From the NCBI GenBank assembly GCA_037157565.1, contig JAZHRO010000012.1, positions 4,490,501 through 4,554,500 on the forward strand: a DNA stretch of 64,000 nt, read 5' to 3'. The notes beneath the pieces were generated by a model, which did not search any database, was not told where the DNA came from, and saw only the letters and a list, made by a program, of their open reading frames with translations. Source of the DNA: Thalassia testudinum (Eukaryota; Streptophyta; Magnoliopsida; Alismatales; Hydrocharitaceae). Of this stretch, positions 44,794-57,157 are shown in pieces; the stretch's first letter is position 1; each line of letters begins with the position of its first letter. A program made the translations under genes and the position numbers.

Positions 44794-47137
44794 TTAACCA
44801 TGAAATATGATGATTTAAGCACCAGGGTGATTAAATAATTATAAATAATTCTATAGTAGAGGAATGCTTTGGTCAGAATTTTTGATATTCTAATTTTTTA
44901 TTATTTTTTTAAAAACAAATACCCATAAATAGATAGAGCATTAGTGGGAATCCACTTACGATGGACTCAAAACCTAAATACTTTTCAGAAAGACGTATTC
45001 GTAAAAGGAGAATCTCGACGGAAATTTCTTTTGAATTAGAACATTGAAAACCCGTTTATTCTTTGTATCCACTCTAAACTCTAAAATCAAAGAGGTCAAG
45101 ATGAATAAGATAACAAGATTCAAAGACTGGAATTTAAACTCTAACTCAAAAATTCAACATAGGTTAATCCTTATGCTTGTGAAATCCAATTTTTACCTAC
45201 CTAAGCTTTTACAAATTAATTAGACACCCTTTATTAACCAAATTCAGAGAAGAGAAAAATTCCTAGACCAACCAACCCACAGAATCAAGGACAGACTTCT
45301 AGACCTAGGGTTTTGTCAATCTATCTCCTTTAGGTCTCAACCGCTAGTCTCCAAAATCTGATTTCTCACGCTTCACTGCCCAATGCCAAGGTTCAGTAGC
45401 TATGAGTTTAAAGCATCCGTGCTGATGAATAGACTCATCCTAAAGGCATTAGAAGTTGCAAAAATCCAGATCTTAAGACATCAATTTTCAATCAAGGTTA
45501 TTCTAATTCAATCCTTTAGCTTGGCCTTACTAAGATTTGGTTGCTTTCTCCTCATCATTTTTCTATCCCAAGGTCAACACTCTAGGTGTATATCTCCCTG
45601 ATGGATCATTGGGTCTCTTATTCCTATATTTTATCTCCATTTTTTTTTCAATCCATTTTCTATAGGTTAAAACACCCATATATAGCGAGGTGTTTTTATT
45701 GATGGAGGAAGGGGTAGCATCTATTTGTAGCGAGATGCTTTATTTGGTGGATAAAAATTGCATAAGCATCCATTTGTAGCGAGATGCTTAACTGTAGGGT
45801 ATATATAATTTACATTTTTTTTCAATAATTTATTTTTCTTCTCCTTCTCATTTTTCATACTAAATCAATACTCCAAATCCTTTTTCTAGGTGAGTGGCAC
45901 ATCCTTCACCCTTTCAAGAGCTACCCCATGGAAATCCTTGGACTAAAGAGGATTTAGAATCGATCTCTTAATCTCTATGTTTTCACGGTCTCAAATGCCA
46001 ACAAGACAATTCTAATGTGTGAATTATGGATGCTTAGGTTACTTAGCTCTCAAACCAGAGCGTGGACAACAAAGCCTTTCACTCTCAAGTTCCTTAAACC
46101 ATTAGTATCATCCTGTAGGATCTATCAAAATGCAACTCGCCAAGTCTAGCAGAATGTCCTCGATTGATTAAGCTAACTATAGCCTGTTAGACCTTATTGC
46201 TAAGAATTCTACTAACTCTTTACTTAATCAACTCTAGGTATCTAGTCTCTTTACTCAACTTGGTGGTAAAAATAGATATTCAAAAATCAGAAGGATCTAA
46301 CCTAGTCTTATTGACCAAGAAAGCTACAATTTTTCTAAAATTTAAGTCTCGTATGAATCTTAATACATCTTAGTTACTTTGTTTCAGAATCAAAAGTGGG
46401 AAAAACATATCCTATAGGGTTTCAAACTCTGACTCGAGAAAAATCAGTTCAAAATTCGCAAACAAATACGTGTTTTGGAAAGGTATTCAAGTAAAAGTCC
46501 AAAGTAAGGATTCAATGCTCTTACTAAATATACACTATTTACAATTTAAATATACATATATACTTTTGTATTTTTGACCTTAAAAGAAAATTAAGCTCTT
46601 AAATTACTATTATAAATATTCTTCTTCAATTCTTCTTTAAAATGAATGTAATCCCCCTATTTATTATTTTTTATCATTTTATTTCTTTTATTTTTATATT
46701 ATTTAATTATTTTTAAGCTTTATCAAAATTTCAAATTTTTATGAAATTTTCAAAAAGTTTCAAATTTTTAGGTATTTTTATTTTTTTCATCTTTTATCTA
46801 CCAATACACTTAGACTATTAAGATTTCACTTCACATCCCCCCAAGCTAAAATTTTACAATGTCATTGTAAGAACAGTGAAAAAGACTCTACACTTCACTT
46901 AGTATAGGGTGATGGAAGGAGTCGTAAAGAGGAGATTAAAGATCTCTGTGCGGATGATTTCAAGTCTGACCTAAGTTAGAGTGGTCAGTTGGACTAAGTG
47001 AAGAGTAGGATAATAAGGAAGTGACAGATATAGTATAGACTCAAGTTTATAAGTAGATGAAAGTGTGGAAGACAGGAAACAAAAATGTATAAAAATGCTA
47101 AGTTTTACGCCTTCAACTTAGCGTAAACCCTAAAGAG
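44794..47137 (-). other. 3' UTR of F with internal polypurine module
   Basis: Non-coding. GGTGTATATCTCCCTGAT-like text (45584 on) is shared with the N 3' UTRs (11805, 24857). The internal module is palindrome ACAATG-T-CATTGT (46856-46868) and TAGCTTGGGGGGATGTGA on the minus strand (46848-46831). The stretch 46520-46800 is AT-rich with nothing else recognised. Confidence 0.65.
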
Positions 47138-48330
47138 TTACTGGAGCATATAGTAACCTCCAACAAGACCCAAGACATGTGTTTCAATATAAGGTTTAAG
47201 GCATTGACCATTGACTTTGAAGGGTTGATTCTTGTTGGGTTCGGTGATTTCGACAGCTCCATTGTCAAAGACTCTAATGACATCAAATGGTCCTGTCCAT
47301 TTGGATCTAAGTTTACCGGGGAAGAGTTTTAACCTGGCATTAAAGAGCAACACCTTCTGACCAGGTGTGAAAGATTTGCGGGAAATGTGTTTGTCACAGA
47401 AGGCTTTCAATTTTTCCTTGTACAACTTAGAAATCTCATAAAAATCATGTCAGAGTTCCTCGAGTTCACTAAGCTGCAACCTACAGTGATCACCAGCCTT
47501 CGCGAGGTTAAGATTATGGGCTTTAATTGCTCAATAGGCCTTGTGTTTGATTTCTATGGGAAGATGACAGGGTTTCTTATAAACAAGTCTGTATGGTGAC
47601 ATGCTTATAGGTGTTTTTTGGGCAGTCCTATAAACCCAAAAAGCCTCATTTAATTGGGACGACCAATCCTTCCTATCGGGTCGGATTGTCATTTGAAGGA
47701 TCTTTTTGATCTCCCGGTTAGAGACCTCGGTTTGCCCATTAGTTTGGGGATGATAAGATGTAGCAATACGATGTGTGACCCCATATTTTCTAAGTAAATT
47801 CCTAAATTGGGAGTTATTGAAATGGGATCTGTCGTCAGAAATGATAGCGTGTGGTAACCCAAAACGAGAGATGATATGACTTTGAATAAAAGGAATGATA
47901 ACTCTATGATCATTTGTGCGTGTGGGTATGGCTTCGATCCAATGAGAAACATAGTTGACAACAAGTAAAATGTACTTGAAGACAGAAGAAGATGGAAATG
48001 GACCCATAAATCTATGCCCTAAATGTCAAAGATTTCACAGACAACAATCGAGTTCAGAGGCATCATGTCTTTGCGTGACATGCTACTAAGGGTCTAGTAG
48101 CGACTACATGCCTTTCAATATATCTGTGAATCCGCAAAAAGAGTGGGCCAATAAAACCCGCATTGCAAAACTTTTGCAGCGATCTTACAACTAGAGAAAT
48201 GACCACCACAAGCCTAGTCATGACAAAAAGAAAGGATAGAGTCAATCTCAAAAGATGAATTACAACGCCTGATGATTTGATCATTGCAGAGTTGAAACAG
48301 ATATAGATCTTCCCAGAAATAGTATTTGGC
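47138..48330 (-). pseudogene. pol: Integrase of F
   Basis: From right to left: a zinc-binding region in broken frames (about 48330-48060), then the core (48007-47531) with IISDDRSHFNN (second Asp) and GQTEVSNREIKKIL (Glu), LWAYRTA-like FWVYRTAQKTPISMSPYR and KKPCHLPIEIKHKAY. The C-terminal module at 47425-47138 has FTPGQKVLLFNARLKLFPG and LRSKWTGPFDVIRVF, complete here although missing in A. The first catalytic Asp would lie in the damaged stretch right of 48007. Stops and frameshifts are present, so it is dead. Confidence 0.82.
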
Positions 48331-49940
48331 TTCTAATTTGAGTCGTGATTTGCGATTCCCATCCCAGTCAAATGGGAATTGATGTGTAACCAAATAGTTA
48401 AAACGATGTCAGCATACCAAGGAAAATTAGAAGATATAATCAAAAGATGTTCATCAGGAAAATGTTTGGTGATTGGGGGAGATGTCTCTATATTCTCAGA
48501 AGGAAGGCGGGAAAGGTGGTTGGCAACGACATTCTGTCGTCCCGCCTTATCACGAATTTCTAGGTCAAATTCTTATAGAAGCAAGATCCATATGATCAAC
48601 CTAGGTTTTGTGTCCTTCTTCAATAGAAGGTGTTTGATTACAGAGTGATCAAAGTACACAATAATTCGAGATCCAAGGATATAAGATTTGAACTTTTCCA
48701 ATATAAATACTATCGCTAGCAACTCCTTCTTAGTAATAGTATAATTCCTTTGTGCATCATTAATTGTCTTGCTAGCATAGCAAATCACTACAGGATTCTT
48801 CTCGATTTTCTATCTTAATACAGCTCCTACTACGTAAGAAGATGCATCACATATGAGTTCAAAAGGTAGATTCCAATTAGGAGGTTGCATAACAGGAGCC
48901 TGTGTAACTCTGTCTCTCAAAGTTTCAAATGCAAATAATACACTCCTCATTCATCTCAAAAATCTTGTCTTTCGTGAGGAGATTCGTGAGGAGATTTGTG
49001 AGTGGTCGGGCAATCTTCGAAAAATCAAGTATAAATCTTCTATAAAATCCAACATGCCTGAAAAAAGATCGGATGCCCTTGATCGAGTCAGGAATTAGTA
49101 GATTTGAGATCTGATTGATATTGGCTCAATCTACTTGGATACCTCACTCAGACACGAGATGGCCAAGTACAATGCTCTCTGGAACCATAAAATGGCTCTT
49201 CTGCCAGTTGAGGACAAGATTCACTTCAATACAATGTTTTAAGATCTTCGACAAATTATCCAGACAAATATCAAAAGTCTCCCCGAAGACTGAAAAATCA
49301 TCCATGAATACCTCCATATATTCACCTAGCATCTCGGTAAAAATGGCTAGCATGTGCCTCTAAAAAGTCGCGAGTGCGTTGCAAAGGCCAAATGGCATCC
49401 TTCGAAAAGCAAAGGTTTCGAAGGGGTAGGTGAATGTCATTTTCTCTTGATCTTTGGGGTGGATTGAAACTTGATTATATCTGAAATAACCATCCGAAAA
49501 GCAGAACTTATTACTAGCAAGTTTCTCAAGGATTTGATCAATGAATGATAAAGGGAAGTGGTCCTTTGTAATCGTGTTGAGTTTGCGATAGTTGATGCAA
49601 ACCCGCCACGAATTTGCAATTCATGTGGGAATGGTTTCTCCAAATTCAATCTTGATTATGGTGAGTCCTGCCTTTTTAGGTACCACTTGAATTGAACTCA
49701 CCTAAGGGTTATTAGATATAGGATAAATGATGTTAGCATCAAGCCACTTGATGATTTCTTTTTTTACGACCTCCTTAAGATTCAGATTTAGTCACCACTG
49801 TGCTTCGTGGGAAGGTCGTGCCCCATCTTCAATATAGATGTGATGAGTACAGTAATTGGGGCTAATCCCAGTGAGATCATGTAGAGTCCACCCGATTGCC
49901 TTCTTATGATCTCGTAAAACCATGATCAATTTCGATTCTT
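48331..49940 (-). pseudogene. pol: Reverse transcriptase-RNase H of F
   Basis: RT is spread over several frames. FMDDFSVFG (49144-49353 segment) keeps both catalytic Asp residues; KSHFMVPESIVLGH follows. The N-terminal RT half lies at about 49360-49800. RNase H at 48573-48788 has YASKTINDAQRNYT but reads TKKELLAIVF where A has [10 protein letters not shown], so the catalytic Glu is Lys. FDHSVIKHLL keeps the next Asp. A 12-bp tandem duplication (GTGAGGAGATT units, 48974-48998) adds residues between RT and RNase H. Confidence 0.82.
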
Positions 49941-50031
49941 GAGATTTACAAAGATGTGAATTGATGATTACTGGATATGTTTGATCAGGTTCGAGATAGA
50001 TGTATTTATTTAAGTGTGTCAGGCAATGGTT

Positions 50032-50910
50032 TCAGTTCAATCTTTGGATTAGAATCAGCAACAGAGTCTGGGATGGGATTTTCCACTGCAAAGAGGGATA
50101 GAGATGAGTCGTGTGATTCAACCTCTGGATCGATGGAGATTCTGATAGTGGGATTTCATCTTGAGGGTAAATGATATCAAAAGAAGGGTCTTCTAGTTCT
50201 AAGGAATTAGACTCATCCTCAAGAATAGAAACAGATTTTATCTCCTCAATCCATTTACAATCTAATCCTCGAGAAGCTCTAAATATATCAAGTTTAAGTG
50301 TCTTCTCCCCAAACTTTAACTCTATCTTTCCAGATTCACAATCTATGTTGGCCTTTGCAGTGGCCAAAAAGGGTCTACCTAAAATAATTGGGGTATCTCT
50401 AATGCATTCGAGTACTTCCATATCAAGTACAATAAAATTCACTGGGAAATAGAAGTCCCAAACTCTAACTATGATATCCTCCAAAAATCCTTTTGGTGAC
50501 TTAATAGATCTATTCGCTAATTGCAAAGTCACATTGGTAGGCTTAAGGTTTTCTATCTCAAAGTGTTCTACCAAGGAAGATGGAAAAAGATTGATGGGTG
50601 CTCCTAAATCAAGGAGGGCTCTATCAAAGCACTGGTCCCCAATTATATAAGAAATAAGTGGAGATCCTGGATCTTTCTTTTTCAAAGGAAGCATACTCAA
50701 AATAATTGAGCTCACATGCTTAGAAAGTACCATAGTGCTTCCTTTCTTTGGCTTACACTTAGGAGTACATAGCTCCTTAAGAAATCTCGTGTAAGTCGGA
50801 ATGTGCTTGGTAGCATCTAGTAGTGGGATGTTAATGTGAACCTGCTCAAAAATCTTAATCAAATCATCATCTATTATGGCAGGTTGCTTTTGTGACCTAT
50901 ATTTTCTCAA
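50032..50910 (-). pseudogene. pol: Protease-region frame of F
   Basis: 292 codons without a stop, the longest open piece of F. Order: IPLLDATKHIPTYTRFLKEL, active-site LLDLGAPINLFP, TLQLANRSIKSPKG, VLDMEVLE, ILGRPFLATAKANIDC, then an acidic tail. The Arg in ILGRPF is kept here and lost to TGA in both A and B. It is continuous upstream with the Gln- and Pro-rich gag tail. Confidence 0.85.
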
Positions 50911-52234
50911 TGCTTCTGGGAATGGGACTTGGATATCCTACTCTACTGAGGGGTTGCCTTGATCACGAGAATTAGCGGGAATGGCGGAATCAGGTAAATC
51001 ATCTCTCATTGGTGTAGAAACAAGAGCTGTTCTAGATGCACTAGGGTCTTGGGTTTGTACATGTGGATCTACAGGATCCCTAGTGGAAGTCCCACTGAGG
51101 GTTGTAACAGAGTTAATACCCACATGTGAAGAAGAAGCAGGAGAAGATATAGATGCTTGATTCTGGAAAGATGGATTCGGTAGCAAAGATTGATTTGAAA
51201 ATGATTGCTACTGATTCAGATACTAGTATCCGGAAGGTGCAGAGGTTAGGTTCTGATTCAGATTTAGGGGAACTTGATTCACAAAGTGGGCTTGTCCCTG
51301 AGTCAGATGTTGACCTCTCGGGTTTTACCTATGGTTCTAGATATTTCTAGGGTTTGGAACTGGCTAGGATGGAAGGGCCCCTGGTTGACGAGACTCAGCT
51401 AACAGCGTGATTTGGCCCCTAAGGTCATCCAATTCTGCCAAACATTGCCATTGGACTTCAGCGAGAGCCTCAGGATTCTATTGTTGGCTCTCCATCACAG
51501 CTCGCAAAATCTGATCGAGCTGCATGTCTCTACTCGGCCCTGAGTAGTTCTACGTACTTGCCTGAAAGGACCTTGCATTTGGTCATTGAAATGGCAATGT
51601 AGGCAGGTTTTGTTGGGTCTGATTCGAATATGGTGGTCTTTGGTTTTGATTAGACCAAGAGAAATTAGGGTGGCTATGCTATCCAGGATTGTAGGTGTTT
51701 GAATATGGCTTTGATCTTGTAATGTATCCCTTAATGGTGTGCAAATCATAAAGATTTGACGTGTTTTTTGCAAAAGAAGGTAGTGGGAAAAGAGCTGGGA
51801 ATGATGGGACAAAGGTCCCTCCTTGGGTTGGTGAATGAGTAGGAAGAAACCCAAGGAAGAAGGATCTCTTGAATCTAGATTATTCACAAATTCCCTCCCC
51901 GCAGGAATTTGCGAAATATGTATACACATGGGATTTTGCATAGCAAGTAGAGGTGTAAGAGTCTTCATCGTGCTTTGGATCTCATCGAGATGCTTCGCTA
52001 CGATGTCGACTTTGTCCAGTTTCTCAGTTATAATCTCTAAATCCCTTGAACTAGACGGGTTCTCGATCTTGTGAATACCCTTATGATGTGAGTTTTGATG
52101 CAGAGTTTGGTGCGTGTTTCCTTGCGTGAATTGAGACATAGATGCGTTATTGATCGAGTTTTCCATCATCCCTTCGAACAATTCTAAGGCGGATTATTCG
52201 TCACGATTTAGAAAGTTCCCTCCACAAGAGGCAT
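50911..52234 (-). pseudogene. gag: gag of F, C-terminal part
   Basis: Frames 51495-52181 and 50938-51186 carry the Gag tail: LEIITEKLDKVDIVAKHLDE (like LSLITQKLDEVSIVHKKLDE in A), Gln/His/Asn-rich text, then a Ser-rich linker toward protease. At 52230 the sequence encoding ASCGGNFLNRDE is cut by the solo LTR; the target duplication GGCAT is 52230-52234. It continues at 55042. Confidence 0.8.
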
Positions 52235-55041
52235 TGTTTACGTGGCTTGTCGTGTTTTAACAGTCAGTTGCGTCGTAGTATAGGTGACCAAGCGTTGTCA
52301 ATAGATAAAAATTTATTACTCGAAAACCTAAGTATTCGAGGCTGAACACAGGGAGCAAATGGAATTTATTCACTAATCTCAATAATGTATTGAACACTAA
52401 GAATTACTCAAAACGTAAGTCAGAATATAATGCAAGAGTTTAAGAGTCAAATGTGGCAAAAATAGAGAAATTGGACGACTGATCATGGGATCAGACGTCT
52501 TAAAAAAATATTTTCTCTCTTATTTCTTCTCCTGTTTGCTTTCTCTTCTTCTTCTTCTGAGTTTCTTTCTCTGATTTTCCTCTTTTTCTTCTGTTCTTCT
52601 TTGGCCGTGTGCTTCTTCTTCCTTGTTTCTTCTCTGCAGCTCTCTTGCCTTTCTCTTCTCTTTGGCTTCGCCTCTTCCTTCTGCCTTGTCTTTCCTTCTC
52701 TTTTTCTTTTGTGAGTCTTCTTCTTTCTTAGCTTCTTCTTCAGCCTTAGCTTTCCTCTGGCGTTCTTTCTTCCTTCCTTCTTCTTCACTTGCTGCGGCTA
52801 AGTCTTTCTTCCTTTCCTTCTCTTGCTGCGCCTCTTCCTCCCTTAGCTTCCTCTGACGTTCTCTTCTCTTTGGCTTCTTTCCTTCTTCCCTGCACACACA
52901 ACACCGATGAGCAAAACCTACCCTTCTACCCACACCTGCATCTCTCTCTCTGCATATCACTCTTCAGTGCGCTCTCCCAGAGTTGGGTAAATGGGTCGGG
53001 TCGCGTGCCCGGGTCCAGGCGCTCCGGCGTGGGTGTAGTGCGCGAGGAGTGCTCGGTAGGATAGTCGGGTCGGGTTGCCAGGTTCGCAGGATCAATTCAC
53101 GGATGAGGCGTGTATAGGTGAGGGACCTCACCCCAGTGATTTCAAGGCGAACAGATGATAACACAAAATCCACTTAAACCACTCAGATAGCTCACGACTT
53201 ACCGAGGTGGAACTAAAAGTCCCACCCGCTGCTACTGGCAACTGCAGGAGAGCGACTTCACGACTGGCGCAGCTGCAGGTCTCGCGGCACCCTCTATCAG
53301 GCTGGACTTGCGCACACTCGCAATCCGCACAGTCTGGAAGCCTGGGAGCGGACGATTGTGGCCTGGAGAATAGTCGAGCTCGAGTCGTCGCTAATGGCGG
53401 TTGGGAGCTTGACCCTGCACGACACAAAAGGAGCCTTGCGGCTCTATCAGACCATAGGAGGACCTTCACCTTGTCACGGCGAAGGTGAGGCGATTGGTGG
53501 CAAGTCGCGAGCGGCCTAGGCGTGCGGGCCTAGGTCGCTCTGTGGCTGGATTTATGGGTTAGGTTAGGGGAAGCGTGGAGTGCATGTGGCGACCTGTGGA
53601 TGGGTGGAAAATGTTCAGTGGAGTGTGGCAGAGGTTGTGAGGTGGGTGGCGAGACGTGTGGGGGTGCGGAGTGACAGATGCATCTCGTCGGAGGGTGGCT
53701 GGAGATGGGGAAGATGCGGGCGGACAGTGGTAGTTGAGGGTTGTTTTGTGAAATAGGTTGAGGGGAATTGAAGAGGGGATAGAGACGAGTGGTTCTAACC
53801 TAATTAAGTGGATGAAGGGGGAGAGAGGGCAGTTGGCAGTACCTGCTGTCATCGGAGAAGAAAGCGTCCAGTGGAGGAAGACGGCTGCGACGACGGGGCT
53901 AGGGATGCTCGCGCGGGTGTTGCACGATGTGGAGGAGGATGGTGAGGACAACTCTGCCACTGGTATTGTGGCAGAGCGACTAGAAAGAGGAGAGAGGCTC
54001 GTCGGAGATCACTGGACCACTTGGCCGGAGGAGAAGAAGAAGAAATTGAGATGGAATTCTGGCCAAGTCGAGCTGAGGAGGTGCGGCCAGGGTTGGTGGT
54101 CATTTTATAGTCGCTGGCAGGGACTCCTATGCTTGGAAGACAAGCCTCCAATCATAAGAGACCTCGCTGGAGATGGAATTCTATGGGATACCAAAATCTC
54201 TCGTGCGTTCGCACGAGAGATTGGGTGTGAATCAGGGATTAGGATCGAGCTCAGATGGAAGGGAATTCCTCAGAGAATCTCCCTTCCAAATCTGGGAGAT
54301 CTCTAAAGAATCAGGGAGTATCCCCCTCCATTCCTCGCTGGAGTAGGATTTCTCCCCATTAATGGTGGAGGGACCTATTTGTAAGAGTGGCGAGGAAGTT
54401 AGGGGGTCTGTGCAATGGTTTTCAAAAGATAGGGACCAAAATGTGATTGGGTGTACTAATTTGCAAAGTAGGTCAAGATGACCTCCCCTTAGGTCAAAAT
54501 TTTGGTAAAAACCTAATTTGGACCTAAGGAATCCAATGGTGAAGTTGGATTTTAGGTTTGACCTCATTTGACTGGATGTTTTTCACAAAAACCCAAATTA
54601 GGTCAATTGATGAGCTAGGATCCCAATCTAGGTCAAAATAGGTTTCAAAGGTCAATTTGAAGGTTCTAAACCCTAGGAGATATTTTTCCATGAATTTTAG
54701 AGGGTTTACTTAATTTTTATCCTGACCAGAACCTTGTTGAAGTAAGCAGGTCTGTTTTAGGGTTACAGAATATCATTTAATTCCTAGACTGCACATTAAC
54801 CCATTTCTGACTGAACTAACCCACTTTTTATCTTATTCAGACAATTTATCCTCTGTTTTGCCTCTGAGCAATCCCGTTTATATAATGCAATGGTGAAATT
54901 ACAGTTTTAACCCTTATTTCTTATTTTCTTCTCAGAACACTTGCTCCTTGAATTAAGCCCTTCTCTAAGTTATGTAGGAGCTTTTATTCTCTTTCTTAGG
55001 TCAAAATGAGCTAGTTAGGGCTCATGATGAGGCTCTCATCA
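52235..55041 (-). mobile_element. Solo LTR (family L) in the gag of F
   Basis: TGTTTACG...CTCTCATCA, 2807 bp, flanked by perfect GGCAT on both sides (52230-52234 and 55042-55046). Gag coding resumes on either side, so no internal region remains: a solo LTR, usually the outcome of LTR-LTR recombination. TATA box CTATAAAATG at 54110-54101 (minus). It reads GAACACAGGGAG near 52347, as in N LTRs. Frames within it (52961-54306) show no domain. Confidence 0.92.
52500..52880. repeat. TTC/CTT-rich tract in solo LTR
   Basis: Nearly pure pyrimidine on the plus strand. On the minus strand it gives overlapping Lys/Glu/Arg-rich frames (52520-52960 and 52483-52788) in the R/U5 part. These look like by-products of GA-rich sequence rather than a gene. 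Confidence 0.75.
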
Positions 55042-55830
55042 GGCATCGACCAGATTACGAATGCCTTCTTGAAATCCATAATAGATGTACATGAGTTGCC
55101 AACGAGGGATGTCGTGATGTGGGCATTTCCTTTGTAATTCATGAAAGCACTCCTACTCTTCATGAATTGGTTCTCCTTGGTTTTGAGTGAAGGTCGTGAT
55201 TGCTCGCCTAAGGGCATTGGTGCGACCTATAGGAAAGAATTTCTTCAAAAAGGCAAATTTGAGTTCATCGCAAGTCGATATAGGTCGTGAGATGGTGCGG
55301 TACCAATAAGCAACTTTGTCTTTGAAGCTAAAGGAGAACATCTTCATGAGTAGGATTTCCCAGTTTTGATTTCGAGGTCCAAGAGTTTGAGATAGATTTT
55401 TTGAGATCTTTGATGTGTTAGAATGGATCATTGGATGCATACCCGTGAAATTGTGGGATTAGATCTATAATGTTTGGCCTTAACTCTGGGTCATTTTCCC
55501 TTACGGGAATCTTAACACTAGGCTCTACTTGGGCACTAGATGGATTGTAATAACCACAGAGTAGAGGCCTAGTATGAGGTGAAGGATAATTAGGTGGATC
55601 AAGACCTACCTCAGGTCGAGGAGGAGGATGCGCCTGTCGGTTCTGAAGATTCTGAAGAGCAGCCATCAACAGCTTAATTTGACGGTTCTGCTTATGCATC
55701 TGCAAATTCTGGTTCAGTAGCACCTCAGAAGAAGAAGCAATCTTGGGATTCGGGTTTTGCGGTTGATCCATAGAATCAAAAGTAGAAAATGCAGAGAAAT
55801 CAGATGGGAAAATTGGTTGCCCCAATGCAA
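55042..55830 (-). pseudogene. gag: gag of F, N-terminal part
   Basis: Starts near MDQPQNPNPKIASSSEVLLN (about 55772) and goes through a Gln-rich helix (LQMHKQNRQIKLLMAALQNL) and a Pro-rich spacer to PNIIDLIPQFHGYASNDPF. After a frame change it continues with FSFKDKVAYWYRTISRPIST and AFLKKFFPIGRTNALRR at 55153-55440. It is interrupted at 55041 by the solo LTR. Confidence 0.82.
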
Positions 55831-56858
55831 CCGGCCTAGGTAGGCCTGTCAAAGGAGATACAAGACGCGACTTAAGAGATCGCCTCCCATGCATAAAATG
55901 CAAAAATGTGCAAAGGCACACTCTCACCACTACGTGAAACAGCAGCAAGCAAAACTCGTATATAGTGCAAAAAGCAGGTTTTTCTTCTTTTCAAAGGAAA
56001 AGAAGATCCTAGGAATATGCGTAAAAATAAAGGGATACAAACAAGTAAGATATCAATCCAAAATATGCACCCTATACATGTCTACGTATGTGCATATCTT
56101 AAAGCTCAAAGGTCTAAGGTCTAGGATCGAGACTGCTCACTATTGGCTCCTTGGGGCTCTAGTAGTGAGACAGACTTGTTGATCTTCGACCAAAGCCCTA
56201 AGAGGTGAAAAGAGGAGAGATAGAAATATAAGACTCGTGTGACTTTAGTGATCGCACTGTGTGCATGATAGCATGCAACAGACGTGTTCGATAAAAACCC
56301 GCATGTAATGTGCAAACAGATATATGTCATAGGTTCTTAAAATTCCTCTTTTTAGTTAATTCGTTTCAACACGATAGAAAGTAGTAACAAATGATCACTT
56401 TTTATATCTTTTCAAACAATTCATATGGCCTTGCTTATAGTCAAAAGACAAGGATCTACGTGGGTTCTTTTCGCGTGTTTTTCCCACTGATGCGAGATCA
56501 AAATTCTTAAGTTAGATCGTTAGATACTAGCAGGTATATGAACTCCTAAGAGTATATGCCTAGTGATATACTGCTGCTAGTTTGAAAAGATTTATTTTTG
56601 GTATTTTTTTATATTTTCTAACTAAATGCAACAAACAAACTAATATAAAGACTAAGGAAAAGAAATCTCACAATCAGTATATACAGCGAATATGTGAGAA
56701 TAATATGAAACAGAAAACCCGCCTTCCTCCTAAGAATACCTGTGAAGATATCCCTGAAAGAAGAAAAAAATAAAACAAAGACAAAAACTAGTTAGAAAGA
56801 AACTATTTACAAAGCTACTAATTAAAAATGATAACGGCGAATATAATTTACAGTTACC
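55831..56858 (-). other. 5' leader of F
   Basis: Non-coding between PBS and gag. A CACAG|GTATTC donor-like site lies near 56745 and a TTCTTCTTTCAG acceptor-like site near 56760 on the minus strand, suggesting the same leader splicing as in A and N but weaker. AT-rich at 56560-56660. Confidence 0.5.
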
Positions 56859-56876
56859 TCCTTAGCAATAGCGCCA
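56859..56876 (-). other. Decayed primer-binding site of F (tRNA-Asp)
   Basis: TGGCGCTATTGCTAAGGA on the minus strand; 13 of 18 match and all five differences are transitions. Confidence 0.65.
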
Positions 56877-56879
56877 TTA

Positions 56880-57157
56880 AATTAATCGTTTAATTCTCAA
56901 CATAGTAAATTAAGGTTATTAGTCCTAATTAATTGTGTAAAGAAATGATTTAGTTTAACTTGAATCATTAGGTTGTTGTCGTTAATTGTAGTATAGGGTC
57001 AACCTAACCTAACATTTTAGATTTAAATTCATTTAACTAGTTGAGTCCAAGTCGTTAACTGGAATGCATAATCGTAATTTTAAATTCACCATTCTTATTC
57101 TAATCATAATTAAACATTAAATTAATTAATTAAATATATAATTAATGATATGTTAAG
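56880..57157 (-). mobile_element. Start of the 5' LTR of F, cut by element E
   Basis: AT-rich text just after the PBS where the LTR should begin. GTCGTTAATTGTAGTATAGG (56978 on) faintly resembles the solo LTR start (GTCGTAGTATAGGTGACC, 52273). It stops where the candidate LTR E begins. Confidence 0.4.

Noticed and set aside
47387..47599. Plus-strand frames across the F integrase region
   Set aside because: Antisense of clearly recognisable integrase; same for other frames opposite pol and gag.
52483..52960. Lys/Glu/Arg-rich minus frames that look like a nuclear coiled-coil protein
   Set aside because: Two frames over the same GA-rich tract give similar compositions, the sign of low-complexity DNA, and the place is the transcribed part of a solo LTR.
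53758..54306. 182-codon plus frame in the solo LTR
   Set aside because: Antisense to the LTR promoter direction, no domain, not kept in the related LTR at 1-1055.
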